The notes: generated from the letters alone by a model not told the origin. Shown: positions 16,553 through 27,101, counted from the first letter of the stretch. The stretch is 64,000 bases of DNA from Bradyrhizobium manausense (GCF_018130615.1 NZ_JAFCKB010000001.1:1-64000); one strand, 5' to 3'. Translations and numbers: made by a program.

Positions 16553-17716
16553 TTACTCCTTGTCGGCCTTGCCGCCATCCTTGTTGTTTTCCTTGTTGTT
16601 TTCCTTGGCCTTTTTCTTTCCCTCCGCAGAATCCCGGTCTTTGCCGTTGCTGCCCTCCTTGCGGCGATTGGTGAAGCGCGCATTGCCGAGGCCGGTCCCG
16701 ATGGTGAGCACGCCCCAACGATCGACATCCTGCATGAACGGCACCTCGGAGAGGCCCTGAACCACGCCGTCATTGTGCATCAGGATCGCGGTGTCGTGCT
16801 CGCCGATCTGCGGAATGCCCTCGATCAGGCTCGCCGGGAGGTTGAATTTGCTGCTCTCCCAATTGCCCGGCAGGTTCTGCGCGCCTTTTTCGATCGACCC
16901 ATCCGCATTGATCACGCCGGGACAGGCGATGCCGATGAAGGGCGCGAGCCTGAAGCCTTCCTTTTCAGCCTCAGCGATCAGCCCCTTCAGCATCTTGGTC
17001 AGCCGCTTCACGGCGCCCTCGCGCGTCGGCTCGTCGTCGGCATGACGCCAAAGCTCGGACTTCACGACCTTGGCCTTCGACAGGTCGTTGGCCTTCTTCC
17101 AGTTGGTCTCGACCAGGCCGCAGCGGATATTGGTGCCGCCGATGTCGACCGCGAGGATGCTGTCATGGGCCTCGAAAATCCAGGACGGCGCCAGATGCAG
17201 CGTGCCGATCAGGCCGGCGTCGTCCGGATGATGCCGGATCGGCACCATGTCGATCTTGAAGTCCTCGGCCTTGAGGATGATGTCGGTGCGCGCGATCGCG
17301 AGCTCGCCGAGCCGTGAATCGCGAAAACCACCGCCGACCACGATGCGCTCGGTCTTGGCCCAGGCCTTTGTCTTCAGGAAACGTCGCGTGACGTAAGCGA
17401 GCTCCTGGGCAAATTCCTCGATCGCACTGTGGACCACCGCGGAAGCCTCGGTATCGTCGCCGACCAGCATCGCATCCAGCGTCTTCTTGCTGATGCTCTC
17501 CGACGGCTCCTTGCCGAACGGATCCTCGCCGGTCTTGCGCAACGGCTTGCGCCAGCGGTCGAGGATTTCGCGGAATGCGCCCTTGCTGGCGCGGTCGCCC
17601 AGGAAGCCGTCCTCGTCCTTGATCTCGATGTTGAAACTGTCGACGTTCACCGACGGCAGCCGCTCGGCGCCGTGGTGGGCGATGCCCGTCGTCTTGACCA
17701 ATTCGTCCGTTGCCAT
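16553..17716 (-). CDS. ROK-family (sugar kinase-like) protein with circularly permuted motif order
   Basis: This 387-residue protein carries ROK/actin-type ATPase motifs in unusual order. RIVVGGG (124-130) and DAGLIGTLHLA (166-176), which are normally near the C-terminus, come before the phosphate-binding DIGGTN at 191-196. PGVINADG, NDGVVQG and GVLTIGTGLGNARF follow. The protein ends in a Lys/Glu/Asn-rich tail. The usual ROK zinc-binding cysteine cluster is absent. Sugar kinase or sugar-sensing activity is possible but unproven, and MHND stands where the catalytic Asp is expected. It is transcribed divergently from rplU, and AAGGG precedes the ATG. Confidence 0.8.
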   Translation of the reverse strand: MATDELVKTTGIAHHGAERLPSVNVDSFNIEIKDEDGFLGDRASKGAFREILDRWRKPLRKTGEDPFGKEPSESISKKTLDAMLVGDDTEASAVVHSAIEEFAQELAYVTRRFLKTKAWAKTERIVVGGGFRDSRLGELAIARTDIILKAEDFKIDMVPIRHHPDDAGLIGTLHLAPSWIFEAHDSILAVDIGGTNIRCGLVETNWKKANDLSKAKVVKSELWRHADDEPTREGAVKRLTKMLKGLIAEAEKEGFRLAPFIGIACPGVINADGSIEKGAQNLPGNWESSKFNLPASLIEGIPQIGEHDTAILMHNDGVVQGLSEVPFMQDVDRWGVLTIGTGLGNARFTNRRKEGSNGKDRDSAEGKKKAKENNKENNKDGGKADKE

Positions 17717-17853
17717 GGAAGCCCTTGCCCGAATGCCAATTCGCGGAGAACAACGGTGCGGGAACCCATTGGTTGCTGGGCGGGCCGAGATTCAGTAGGC
17801 GGCGAGGAAATGGCCCAAATCCTTCAAATCCGGGCGCTTTTCGGCAGTTTTCC

Positions 17854-17881
17854 TTGACTCTTCGGGCCCGGCGGCTATAAG
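17854..17881 (+). promoter_or_regulatory. Sigma-70-type promoter of rplU-rpmA
   Basis: A -35 hexamer TTGACT (17854-17859) is followed after 16 bp by the -10 hexamer TATAAG (17876-17881). This matches the housekeeping consensus closely and lies upstream of rplU. Confidence 0.7.
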
Positions 17882-17891
17882 TCCGCACACC

Positions 17892-17924
17892 CGGCGCGGG
17901 GCGTTTCTCGCGCCGCTTGTTTTT
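17892..17924 (+). promoter_or_regulatory. Terminator-like hairpin in the rplU leader, possible attenuator
   Basis: CGGCGCG (17892-17898) and CGCGCCG (17909-17915) form a 7-bp GC stem with a 10-nt loop, followed by cttgttttt. It begins close to the predicted transcription start. The position suggests attenuation of the ribosomal protein operon, but no alternative structure was worked out. Confidence 0.4.
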
Positions 17925-18047
17925 GCGTGGATTTTCAAAGGGATAACTCCCACCCGCGCAAAACGCAGTAAACCCATAGCGACTGACCAAAAAGCCGGCC
18001 CGGACGATGCTCGTCCCGAGGCCGGGATTGAACACGGAGAAAAAACG

Positions 18048-18422
18048 ATGTTCGCAGTCATCAAAACCGGCGGCAAGCAATACCGCGTCGTGCCGGATGA
18101 TGTTCTCGAAGTAGGCAAGATCGAAGGCGAAGTTGGCACGATCATCCAGCTGAGCGAAGTTCTGGTGGTCGGCGGCGACACGCCGGTCCTGGGCGTCCCG
18201 ACGGTGGCCGGCGCCTCCGTTGCGGTCGAGGTGCTCGACCACAAGCGCGGGCCCAAGGTCATCGCGTTCAAGAAGCGCCGCCGCAAGAATTCGCGCCGCA
18301 AGCGCGGCTATCGCGACGAGATTACGGTTCTGCGCGTCACCGAGATCCTGACGGACAACGCCAAGCCCACCAAGGGCCCGCGTCCGAAGAAGGAAAAGGT
18401 GGCGAAAGAAGCCGCCGAGTAA
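18048..18422 (+). CDS. rplU: 50S ribosomal protein L21
   Basis: The protein begins MFAVIKTGGKQYRV, the L21 signature, and keeps the basic KKRRRKNSRRKRGYR block that contacts 23S rRNA. At 124 residues it is about 20 longer than the E. coli protein, with a basic C-terminal tail typical of alphaproteobacteria. It is the first gene of the rplU-rpmA operon. Confidence 0.98.
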   Translation: MFAVIKTGGKQYRVVPDDVLEVGKIEGEVGTIIQLSEVLVVGGDTPVLGVPTVAGASVAVEVLDHKRGPKVIAFKKRRRKNSRRKRGYRDEITVLRVTEILTDNAKPTKGPRPKKEKVAKEAAE

Positions 18423-18524
18423 CGAAAGCCGATCACGCCAATTCACGAATTGATGCGTGCGACGTTTTGAAATGATTCCGTCAAGGAATTGACCTAGAAC
18501 TACGCAGGATTTCGGAGACGAGCC

Positions 18525-18794
18525 ATGGCTCACAAAAAAGCAGGCGGTTCATCGCGCAACGGCCGCGATTCCAAGGGTAAGCGCCTCGGCATCAAGGTGT
18601 TCGGCGGGGAGCGCGTGATTCCCGGCAACATCATTGCGCGTCAGCGCGGCACCACCTGGCATCCCGGCCTCAATGTCGGCATGGGCACGGACCACACCCT
18701 GTTCGCCAAGATCGAGGGCCGTGTTGAATTCCAGGCCAAAGCCAACGGCCGCACCTTCGTAGCGGTACTCCCGCTCGCAGAGGCTGCTGAATAG
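18525..18794 (+). CDS. rpmA: 50S ribosomal protein L27
   Basis: The 89-residue protein begins [16 protein letters not shown], the conserved N-terminus that reaches the peptidyl transferase centre. It has no N-terminal cleavage extension of the Firmicutes type. It follows rplU after about 100 bp, the usual L21-L27 pair, and GGAG precedes the ATG. Confidence 0.98.
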   Translation: MAHKKAGGSSRNGRDSKGKRLGIKVFGGERVIPGNIIARQRGTTWHPGLNVGMGTDHTLFAKIEGRVEFQAKANGRTFVAVLPLAEAAE

Positions 18795-18874
18795 ACGGTG
18801 GATCTAATTTGGAGTCCGCCGGGTCCTTGACCGAACCGGCGGAGTTCCAGAGATCGTAGAGATCGAAGGCTCCA

Positions 18875-18908
18875 GGGGAGGCAGGGAAACCGGCCTCCCC
18901 TTTCGTTT
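18875..18908 (+). terminator. Rho-independent terminator after rpmA
   Basis: GGGGAGGC (18875-18882) pairs with GCCTCCCC (18893-18900) around a 10-nt loop and is followed by TTTCGTTT. It sits 80 bp after the rpmA stop and ends the ribosomal protein operon. Confidence 0.75.
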
Positions 18909-18949
18909 GTCGTGTTCACTTTCACTTAGTGACTTTGACGGAGCCGGAC

Positions 18950-19543
18950 ATGTTGCAGGATTTCTCGAGCGCGACCTTGCAGGAGGCGAGACCGAGCGTC
19001 GTCGCCACCGAACGGCTGACCTTGCGGCGGCCGACCCTCGCCGACGTCAAGACCATCGCCCGCCTCGCCAACGATCGCCGTGTCGCGGAAAACACCCGTC
19101 GCCTCCCCCATCCCTATTCGCAGGACGACGCCGTCGAATTCGTCCGCGCCACCGCCGCGCTCGGCAGCGAGACCGTGTTCCTGATCGAGCACGACAGCGG
19201 GCCGGTCGGCATGGTCGGCATCGACTGCTCCGCACCCGGCAATGCCGAGCTCGGCTACTGGCTCGGTGTCGAGCATTGGGGCCGGGGCTTTGCCACCGAG
19301 GCCGCACGCGGCGCGATCGACTTCTTCTTCGAGGAGTTCGAGGACGACCATCTCTATGCCGGCGCGCGCGTCACCAACCCGGCCTCGCGCAACGTGCTGG
19401 AGAAGTGCGGCTTCCAATGGAGCGGCGTGCAGCTGCATCGTTTCCTGGCGCTGGGCTCGTCGACGCCGGTCGACTGCTTCCGCCTCTCGCGCGGGGTGTG
19501 GTCGTCGCTGAAAAGCTGGAGCAGCGCGAGAAGGATGAGGTAG
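18950..19543 (+). CDS. GNAT family N-acetyltransferase (RimJ/RimL type)
   Basis: The product of about 197 residues has the GNAT order: TERLTLRRPTLADV at the start, GMVGIDC and AELGYWLGVEHWGRGFATEA (acetyl-CoA binding loop region), then NPASRNVLEKCGF. This is the RimJ/RimL-like branch, which acetylates protein N-termini or small amines; the target is unknown. The ATG at 18950 is preceded by GGAG at 18940-18943; a GTG at 18929 is the alternative. In related genomes a GNAT gene is often found between rpmA and obgE. Confidence 0.85.
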   Translation: MLQDFSSATLQEARPSVVATERLTLRRPTLADVKTIARLANDRRVAENTRRLPHPYSQDDAVEFVRATAALGSETVFLIEHDSGPVGMVGIDCSAPGNAELGYWLGVEHWGRGFATEAARGAIDFFFEEFEDDHLYAGARVTNPASRNVLEKCGFQWSGVQLHRFLALGSSTPVDCFRLSRGVWSSLKSWSSARRMR

Positions 19544-19569
19544 GGCGGAGAGCCTGCTCCATTCACAAT

Positions 19570-19595
19570 GTCGTCCCGGCGAAGGCCGGGACGAC
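19570..19595. repeat. Intergenic palindrome of the gtcgtcccgg class
   Basis: GTCGTCCCGGC and GCCGGGACGAC form a perfect 11-bp stem with a GAAG loop between the convergent GNAT and EamA genes. It may act as a bidirectional transcript end. Related palindromes occur at 22280-22407 and 48216-48263. Confidence 0.8.
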
Positions 19596-19608
19596 CGCTC
19601 GGACGCGG

Positions 19609-20523
19609 CTACACCGGCGGACTCACCTCTTCGCTCGGGCGCCCGAGATCACGTTCCCGCAAGTAGATGTAGAACCCGGCTCCGATGATGATCGCCGCAC
19701 CGACGATCGTGGCGATGGACGGCACGTCGCCGAACACGACGAAGCCGAAGATCACGGCCCAGACGATCATCGAATACTGATAGGGCACCACGACACTCGC
19801 CGGCGCGAGCTTGAGCGAGCGGTTGACGCAGAACAACGCGGTCACTGAAATGAGACCCGCCAGTGCGAAGAACACGAGGCTGCGAGGGGTCGGCGGCACC
19901 CAGTGGAATGCCGACAGTACCGCGCCCAGCGAGAACGTGCCGATGAATTGCGAGGACGCCATCACGATGTCGGGCGTCTTGCGCAGGCTGCGAGTGATCA
20001 GCATCAGCGTCGCGAAGGACAGGCTGCCGCCGAGCGCGATCAGCGCCGGCAGGCTCACCGTCTGCGCCGACGGCCGCAGCGCGATCAACACACCACAGAA
20101 GCCGATCAGAATCGCGGTCCAGCGCCGCCAGCCGACCTTCTCGCCCAGAAAGATCGCCGACATCGCAGTGACGAAGATGGGACCGGCGAGATAATAGGTG
20201 ATGACATCCGCGAGCGGCAGATAGACGGTGGCGAGGAAGAACGCGGCCACCTCCAGCGTCGACAGCACGACGCGAAACAGCTGCAGGCGCGGCCGCTCCA
20301 GATGCAGGAACAGGTCGCGCTGTTTCCAGATCAGCGGCGACAGCAGCAGCAGGGCCGCGCACGCGCGCAGAAACAGGAGCTGCCCCACCGAATATGTCCC
20401 GACCAGGAACTTGCCCATGGCGTCGCCGAACGAGAACATGAAGATCGACAGCACCATGAGGGCGATGCCGGCCAGCCGTGCCGAGCGCTCGTCATAGGCG
20501 GAGAGATTTTTGAAGAAAGGCAT
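19609..20523 (-). CDS. EamA/DMT family transporter
   Basis: This 304-residue inner membrane protein has about ten transmembrane segments in two EamA repeats, the second ending in GAGFYIYLRERD. GEKVGWRRW between the repeats is typical of the family. The ATG at 20523 begins MPFFKNLSAYDER; a longer start at 20559 is less likely. The substrate is unknown. It is divergent from the MaoC gene. Confidence 0.85.
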   Translation of the reverse strand: MPFFKNLSAYDERSARLAGIALMVLSIFMFSFGDAMGKFLVGTYSVGQLLFLRACAALLLLSPLIWKQRDLFLHLERPRLQLFRVVLSTLEVAAFFLATVYLPLADVITYYLAGPIFVTAMSAIFLGEKVGWRRWTAILIGFCGVLIALRPSAQTVSLPALIALGGSLSFATLMLITRSLRKTPDIVMASSQFIGTFSLGAVLSAFHWVPPTPRSLVFFALAGLISVTALFCVNRSLKLAPASVVVPYQYSMIVWAVIFGFVVFGDVPSIATIVGAAIIIGAGFYIYLRERDLGRPSEEVSPPV

Positions 20524-20642
20524 TGAGCGCCGTTTTAATGAAGCAGGCGGCCGCGACAAGCCCGCGCAAGCCGAATTGAACGCATTGTCGCACTCTTCGG
20601 GCCCCGGTAGCGATAGGCCGCCTACACACAGAGAGCTTGGAC

Positions 20643-21125
20643 ATGACCGACTTCGACCCGGCCCAGCACCGCATGATCACCGCGCAACGCTGGTTTGAGG
20701 ATTTCGTGGCCGGCGAACGCTTCGTGCTGCCCAGCCGCACCCAGACCACGGCGGTGTTCGCGGCATTCCAGACCGCGAGCGGCGACACCCATCCGGTGCA
20801 CTACGATGTGGAATATTGCCGCGCCCGCGGCATGCCGCATCTGCTCGCGCATGGTTTCCAGACCCTGATCCACACCGCGCCCGGCGCGGGCCTGTTTCCG
20901 TTCATGGTCGAGGAGTCCCTGGTCGGCTTCCTCGAGCAGTCGAGCCGGTTCCTTAAACCCGTGTTCGCCGACGACACGATCTATCCCGCGCTCGAAGTCA
21001 CCGAGCTCGTGCCCGGACGGACCACCGGCGCGGTCACGCTCAAGAGCACCGTGTTCAACCAGCGCAAGGAGCTGGTGCTTGAAGGCATGCAGAAATTCCT
21101 GATTCGGCGGCGGCCGACTGGTTAA
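20643..21125 (+). CDS. MaoC-like dehydratase (hot-dog fold)
   Basis: This 160-residue single hot-dog protein contains GDTHPVHYD near residue 44 and GMPHLLAHGF after it, the hydratase-2 catalytic Asp/His pattern of MaoC and R-specific enoyl-CoA hydratases. It probably hydrates or dehydrates an acyl-CoA. The ATG at 20643 is chosen; a TTG two codons earlier exists. GAGAG precedes it. Confidence 0.85.
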   Translation: MTDFDPAQHRMITAQRWFEDFVAGERFVLPSRTQTTAVFAAFQTASGDTHPVHYDVEYCRARGMPHLLAHGFQTLIHTAPGAGLFPFMVEESLVGFLEQSSRFLKPVFADDTIYPALEVTELVPGRTTGAVTLKSTVFNQRKELVLEGMQKFLIRRRPTG

Positions 21126-21168
21126 GCAAGGGACGAAAATCGCGGAAATTCGGCCGATTTGCGGGTAA

Positions 21169-22251
<1,083 letters not shown>

Positions 22252-22279
22252 TTTGGTCGGCCTGAACTCTCTCCCCCAC

Positions 22280-22407
22280 GTCGTCCCGGCGAAGGCCAGG
22301 ATCCATAGCCACAGGGCGCGTTTTTGGCGAAGACTCGTCGTTCGGTACTGCGACCGTTCACAACAGATGGGTCACGCGGTATGGGTCTCGGCCTTCGCCG
22401 GGACGAC
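22280..22407. repeat. Inverted pair of 18-bp gtcgtcccgg elements
   Basis: An 18-bp sequence at 22280-22297 has its exact reverse complement at 22390-22407. The intervening 90 bp are not obviously coding. The unit fills the gap between obgE and the sulfatase gene. Confidence 0.85.
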
Positions 22408-22490
22408 AACTGAATGTACGGCCGGGAGCTGGTTGCCATCGCGATCTCGATAGCGCAGCATCCAACAATCAAGACACGACGGGATGATGC

Positions 22491-24125
22491 ATGGCGCGCG
22501 CAAAGAACGTTCTCTGGATCATGTGCGACCAGCTTCGCTATGATTATCTCGGCTGCACCGGCCATCCCACGCTGAAGACGCCGAACATCGACGCCATGGC
22601 CAAGCGCGGCGTGCTGTTCTCCAAGGCCTATGTGCAGTCGCCAATCTGCGGTCCGTCGCGGATGTCGTTCTACACCGGCCGCTATATGCGCTCGCACGGC
22701 TCGCACTGGAATGGCTGGCCACTTCGTGTCGGCGAGCCCACGCTCGGCGATCACCTCAAAAAGATCGGCGTGCGTAACGTGCTGGTCGGCAAGACCCACA
22801 TGGCACCCGACCTGGAGGGCATGAAGGCGCTCGGCATCCCGCCGGAATCGATGATCGGCGTCCATGTCGCCGAATGCGGCTTCGAGCCCTATGAGCGCGA
22901 CGACGGCCTGCATCCGACCGGACGGCCGCGTCCGAAGTATGATGAGTATCTCCGCCAGCAAGGTTTCGAGGCGACCAATCCCTGGGAGCACTGGGCGAAC
23001 TCAGGCGCGGCGGAAGACGGCTCATTGCAGAACGGCTGGCTGCTGGTGCACGCCGATAAGGTCGCGCGCGTGCCGGACGAGCATTCCGAAACGCCCTACA
23101 TGACGCGCCGCGCGATGGATTTCATCAGCAAGGCCGAGACCGACGGCCGACCCTGGTGCCTGCATCTGTCCTACATCAAGCCGCACTGGCCCTACATCGC
23201 GCCGGAGCCCTACGCGAGCATGTATTCGACCGATGACATGATCCCGGCGATCCGCTCGGAGCGCGAGCGGCAGAATCCGCATCCGGTGTTCGGCGCCTAC
23301 ATGGACATGCGCTACTCCCGCAACATGGCGCGCGACGAGGCCCGCGAGAAGGTGATCCCGACCTATATGGGCCTGATCACCCAGATCGACGACCAGATGG
23401 GCGTGCTGATGAAGTTCCTGGAGGAGCGCGGCCTTCTGGACACGACCATGATCGTGTTCACCTCCGATCATGGCGATTATCTCGGCGATCACTGGATGGG
23501 CGAGAAGGACCTGTTCCACGAGCAGTCGGCGAAGATTCCGCTGATCATCATCGATCCCTCGCAGGAGGCCGACGCCACCCGCGGCACGCGCAGCGATGCG
23601 CTGGTGGAAGGCATCGATCTCGCGCCGACCTTCGTCGACTATTTCGGCGGCAAGGTGCCGGGCCACATCCTCGAAGGACGCTCGCTGCTGCCGCTGCTAC
23701 GCGGCCCCACGCCGGGCGATTGGCGCAAGGTGGCGTTCTCCGAATATGACTACGCCATGCAGGACGTGCGGCTGAAGCTGAACCAGCCGATCGAGCGCTG
23801 CCGCCTGTTCATGGTGTTCGACGGCCGCTGGAAATACATCCACGCCTCCGGTTTCCGTCCGATGCTGTACGATCTTGAAACCGACCCCGATGAGTTTCTG
23901 GATCGTGGCGACGATCCCGAATGCGCCGGCATCATCGCGCGGCTCCAGGCCGAGCTGTTCGACTGGGCGCTGCATCCGAATGATCACATCACCACGCCAC
24001 GCGAGAAGATCGCGGCCTATGCCGACAACCAGCTCCAGGTGAAGGGCGGCGTCTTGATCGGCATCTGGGACGAAGCCGAGCTCGCCGCGATCAAGGACGG
24101 CATCGCCCAGCGCGCGAAGATGTAG
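22491..24125 (+). CDS. Sulfatase-family hydrolase (arylsulfatase / phosphonate monoester hydrolase-like)
   Basis: This 544-residue alkaline phosphatase superfamily enzyme has a metal-binding Asp in IMCDQLR near residue 13, and PICGPSRMSFYTGR with Cys53, the CxPSR site at which cysteine is oxidised to formylglycine. FTSDHGDYLGDH near 325 supplies further metal ligands. No signal peptide is seen, so it is likely cytoplasmic. It should hydrolyse a sulfate or phosphonate/phosphate ester. It needs a formylglycine-generating enzyme, which is not in the window. Confidence 0.88.
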   Translation: MARAKNVLWIMCDQLRYDYLGCTGHPTLKTPNIDAMAKRGVLFSKAYVQSPICGPSRMSFYTGRYMRSHGSHWNGWPLRVGEPTLGDHLKKIGVRNVLVGKTHMAPDLEGMKALGIPPESMIGVHVAECGFEPYERDDGLHPTGRPRPKYDEYLRQQGFEATNPWEHWANSGAAEDGSLQNGWLLVHADKVARVPDEHSETPYMTRRAMDFISKAETDGRPWCLHLSYIKPHWPYIAPEPYASMYSTDDMIPAIRSERERQNPHPVFGAYMDMRYSRNMARDEAREKVIPTYMGLITQIDDQMGVLMKFLEERGLLDTTMIVFTSDHGDYLGDHWMGEKDLFHEQSAKIPLIIIDPSQEADATRGTRSDALVEGIDLAPTFVDYFGGKVPGHILEGRSLLPLLRGPTPGDWRKVAFSEYDYAMQDVRLKLNQPIERCRLFMVFDGRWKYIHASGFRPMLYDLETDPDEFLDRGDDPECAGIIARLQAELFDWALHPNDHITTPREKIAAYADNQLQVKGGVLIGIWDEAELAAIKDGIAQRAKM

Positions 24126-24129
24126 GCTT

Positions 24130-24241
24130 CATGGTGAGGAGGCGCGACAGCGCCGTCTCGAACCGTGCAGACCCTGCTGGCACAGCCGGGCCTTCCATTC
24201 TTCGAGACGCGCGCAGGAGCGCGCTCCTCAGGATAAGGGAT
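24130..24241. repeat. Intergenic palindromic element (gaggaggcgc / gcgctcctca class)
   Basis: The sequence runs from atggtgaggaggcgcgacagcg to gcgcgctcctcaggataagg, with arms that pair imperfectly (gtctcgaa with ttcgagac inside). It lies between two convergent genes and is the only content of the gap. Confidence 0.65.
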
Positions 24242-24255
24242 AGAGCACCGGCTAG

Positions 24256-24765
24256 CTAGCAATCAAGCACGCGCCCTTCAAATTCCGGCTTACCCCGCAC
24301 CAGAAAGAGTCGGTACCACTCGATATCCTTTCGCTCGGCGATCTCGGCGTCCGAGAGTTTCGTCTTCTCGCCGAGACTCAACTGATCGATTCCAAGATTT
24401 TGCCCGGCCACATAGATTGCGTAATCGCCCCGCTCGACATCCGCCGTGATTGCCGCATGATTGTCGGTCACCGACATGACGTGGATCCGTCCGCTTCCGG
24501 AATGAAAATGCACGCAGGTAATCCGCTGCCATTCGTCCGGCGAAGGCGGCTGATCGCTTGATATCAGCTCAATCCAATGATCGTTGAGGTCCGCTTCCGT
24601 GCCGATCATCCGGAACGCGGGAACGCCGGCAAAGCCGCGTTTGGATTTCGCAGCATCCCAGTTCCAGTCATCCTCGCTGCCAAGCGAGCTCAATGGATCG
24701 TCGCACACGACGATCTGATAATTGCTGGCAAATAATCGGGCAGCACCGAGCAAGCGCTGAGTCAT
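24256..24765 (-). CDS. Hypothetical protein, 169 aa
   Basis: I do not recognise this protein. It is acidic and soluble, has no signal peptide or membrane segment, and contains ITCVHFHSGSGRIHVMSVTDN in its middle, which looks like paired beta strands. The ATG at 24765 is chosen because GAGG lies 8 nt upstream; a GTG three codons earlier exists. It follows the TctC-like gene by 27 bp on the same strand and may be cotranscribed. Confidence 0.65.
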   Translation of the reverse strand: MTQRLLGAARLFASNYQIVVCDDPLSSLGSEDDWNWDAAKSKRGFAGVPAFRMIGTEADLNDHWIELISSDQPPSPDEWQRITCVHFHSGSGRIHVMSVTDNHAAITADVERGDYAIYVAGQNLGIDQLSLGEKTKLSDAEIAERKDIEWYRLFLVRGKPEFEGRVLDC

Positions 24766-24792
24766 GTCCAGCACCTCAGTTAAGATCGGGCT

Positions 24793-25770
24793 CTAATTCT
24801 CGATCTTGTATCCCGTCGCCTTCACGATCGGCTGCCAGAAGGCCGTGTTCGCGGCGAGCTCCTTGGCGAGCCCATCCGCGCTGCTCCCGACCGGGATCAG
24901 CCCGATCGTCGTGAGCTTCTCCTTCACCTCGGGCTTGGCGAGCGCGGCGCTTGCGGCCGCGCCAAGCTTGCTCGCAAACTCCGGCGGGCTGCCGGCTGGA
25001 AGCCACATGCCGTACCAGGCGTCCGCGACCAGATCGATGCCACTCTCCTTCAACGTCGGAACATCGGGCGCGAACGGCGAACGCTCCGCGCTCGACACGG
25101 CGATGATCTTCAAACTCTTGGCGCGATGCTGCGGCAGCGCGTCCGCCAACGTCGTGATGCCGAACGAGATGTGGCCGCCGATGATATCGTTGAGGATCGG
25201 CGCGCTGCCCCGATAGGGCACGCGGGTCGGCGGGATGCCGAGATCCTTCTCGAGCTTGGAGCCCATGAAGTGCGGAATAGTGCCGTTGCTCGGCACGCCG
25301 AACGAGGTCTTGTCGGGATGCGCCTTCAGCCAGGCGACGAATCCCTTGAAGTCCGCAACATCCATGGCCGGGCCAATCACGAGCACGAACTCGAACCGCG
25401 CCAGCAGCGACACCGGGACGAAATCCTTGGCCGTGTCGAAGCTCGGCGTCGTCTCCACCATCGGCAGCAGGTACATGGTGGGGCCCGTCGTCACCAGCAC
25501 CATGCTGCCATCGGGGCTCGCACCCTTCACCGATTTGATGCCGATCAGGCCGTCACCGCCGGTGCGGTTCTCGACCACGATGGTTCGTTGCAGCACCGGG
25601 GAGATTTCCTGCGCGATCAGCCGGCACAGCGTGTCGCCGCCGGCCCCCGCCGCGAACGGAAAGATGATCTTGCTCAGCCCGGTCTGCGCTTGCGCTTCAC
25701 CTGCCTGCGGCAGCAGCGGCAGCCCAAGATATCCCCCAAGACATCCGGCCATGAATTTGCGGCGATCCAT
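24793..25770 (-). CDS. Bug/TctC family periplasmic tricarboxylate-type substrate-binding protein
   Basis: This 325-residue protein starts with a Tat-like signal ([13 protein letters not shown]), cleaved probably after AQA near residue 29. [16 protein letters not shown] and [13 protein letters not shown] are hallmark Bug/TctC motifs for binding carboxylated ligands. No tctA or tctB permease genes are adjacent, which is common for the many orphan Bug proteins of this group. The ligand is unknown. Confidence 0.88.
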   Translation of the reverse strand: MDRRKFMAGCLGGYLGLPLLPQAGEAQAQTGLSKIIFPFAAGAGGDTLCRLIAQEISPVLQRTIVVENRTGGDGLIGIKSVKGASPDGSMVLVTTGPTMYLLPMVETTPSFDTAKDFVPVSLLARFEFVLVIGPAMDVADFKGFVAWLKAHPDKTSFGVPSNGTIPHFMGSKLEKDLGIPPTRVPYRGSAPILNDIIGGHISFGITTLADALPQHRAKSLKIIAVSSAERSPFAPDVPTLKESGIDLVADAWYGMWLPAGSPPEFASKLGAAASAALAKPEVKEKLTTIGLIPVGSSADGLAKELAANTAFWQPIVKATGYKIEN

Positions 25771-25970
25771 TCGCTTCCTCTTTCAGCCCATTGTTGGTTG
25801 GCGGCATTAGAGCCGGACCGGCGTTCAAGACAAGGCCGACCTTCGCCGTTTACCGTTCCCGCCGCCTTGCGCCGGCCATCGTCCTGCTGCAAAAGCAGGC
25901 CTCGACCGGCGCCGCCTCACGCTCCGCCGTTTCCAGAGCAACTCGCAGCAACACGCCAAAACATACACAC

Positions 25971-27092
25971 ATGGCCAGCCCCGAACTCAGTCAATTCCGC
26001 CGCATCGTCGTCAAGGTCGGCTCCGCCCTGCTGGTGGATTCCGACAGGGGCGAGGTGCGCGCGTCCTGGCTCGCGGCACTTGCGGACGACATGGCCAAAC
26101 TGCACAAGGAGGGCCGCGATGTCCTCGTGGTATCCTCCGGCTCGATCGCGCTCGGCCGCAGCCGGCTCAAATTGCCGCGCGGCCCGCTGAAGCTGGAAGA
26201 GAGCCAGGCCGCCGCTGCCGTGGGCCAGATCGCGCTGGCGCGGATCTGGTCGGAGGTGCTCGGGGCGCACGACATCGGCGCCGGGCAGATTTTGGTCACG
26301 CTGCAGGACACCGAGGAGCGCCGCCGCTATCTCAACGCGCGCTCCACCATCGGCAAGCTTTTGGAGTGGCGCGCCATCCCCGTGATCAACGAGAACGACA
26401 CGGTCGCCACCACCGAGATCCGCTACGGCGACAATGACCGCCTCGCCGCGCGCGTCGCGACCATGGCGAGCGCCGACCTGCTGGTTCTGCTCTCCGACAT
26501 CGACGGGCTCTACGACGCGCCACCGAAGAACAACCCGAACGCCAAACTGATTCCGGTGGTCGAGAGCATCTCCTCCGAGATCGAGGCCGTGGCGGGAGAC
26601 GCCGAGTCCGAGTTGTCGCGCGGCGGCATGCGCACCAAGGTCGAGGCGGCAAAGATCGCAACCACCGGCGGTACGCATATGCTGATTGCGTCCGGCAAGA
26701 TCGAGCATCCCCTGCAGGCGATCGCCAATGGCGGTCGCTGCACCTGGTTCCTGACCCCGGCCAATCCCATCACGTCGCGCAAGCGTTGGATCGCGGGCAC
26801 GCTGGAGCCGAAGGGGACGCTGACCATCGACGCCGGCGCCGTGACGGCACTGCGTGCCGGCGCCAGCCTGCTGCCGGCCGGCGTGATCAAGGTCGAGGGC
26901 CAGTTCGCCCGCGGTGACGCCGTGATCGTCCGCGGCCCCGACACCAGCGAGGTCGGCCGCGGCCTGATCGCCTATGATGCCGAGGTCGCCGAGCGGATCA
27001 AGGGTCGCTCGTCTCCGGAGGTGATGACCATCCTCGGCATCAGCGGCCGCTCCGAGATGATCCATCGCGACGATCTGGTGGTGGGCGGCTAA
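25971..27092 (+). CDS. proB: Glutamate 5-kinase
   Basis: The 373-residue enzyme phosphorylates glutamate in the first step of proline synthesis. It opens [14 protein letters not shown], has the amino acid kinase fold with [10 protein letters not shown] and NENDTVAT, and ends in a PUA domain (about 275-373, starting [15 protein letters not shown]). The start at 25971 is where conserved sequence begins. proA follows after a repeat-containing gap. Confidence 0.97.
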   Translation: MASPELSQFRRIVVKVGSALLVDSDRGEVRASWLAALADDMAKLHKEGRDVLVVSSGSIALGRSRLKLPRGPLKLEESQAAAAVGQIALARIWSEVLGAHDIGAGQILVTLQDTEERRRYLNARSTIGKLLEWRAIPVINENDTVATTEIRYGDNDRLAARVATMASADLLVLLSDIDGLYDAPPKNNPNAKLIPVVESISSEIEAVAGDAESELSRGGMRTKVEAAKIATTGGTHMLIASGKIEHPLQAIANGGRCTWFLTPANPITSRKRWIAGTLEPKGTLTIDAGAVTALRAGASLLPAGVIKVEGQFARGDAVIVRGPDTSEVGRGLIAYDAEVAERIKGRSSPEVMTILGISGRSEMIHRDDLVVGG

Positions 27093-27101
27093 GGCGAAGC
27101 C

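Larger units (their letters stand above)
17717..18047. other. Divergent promoter region of ROK gene and rplU
   Basis: These 331 bp hold the rplU promoter (17854-17881) and a leader of about 160 nt with a terminator-like hairpin at 17892-17924. No gene is supported. Confidence 0.7.
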
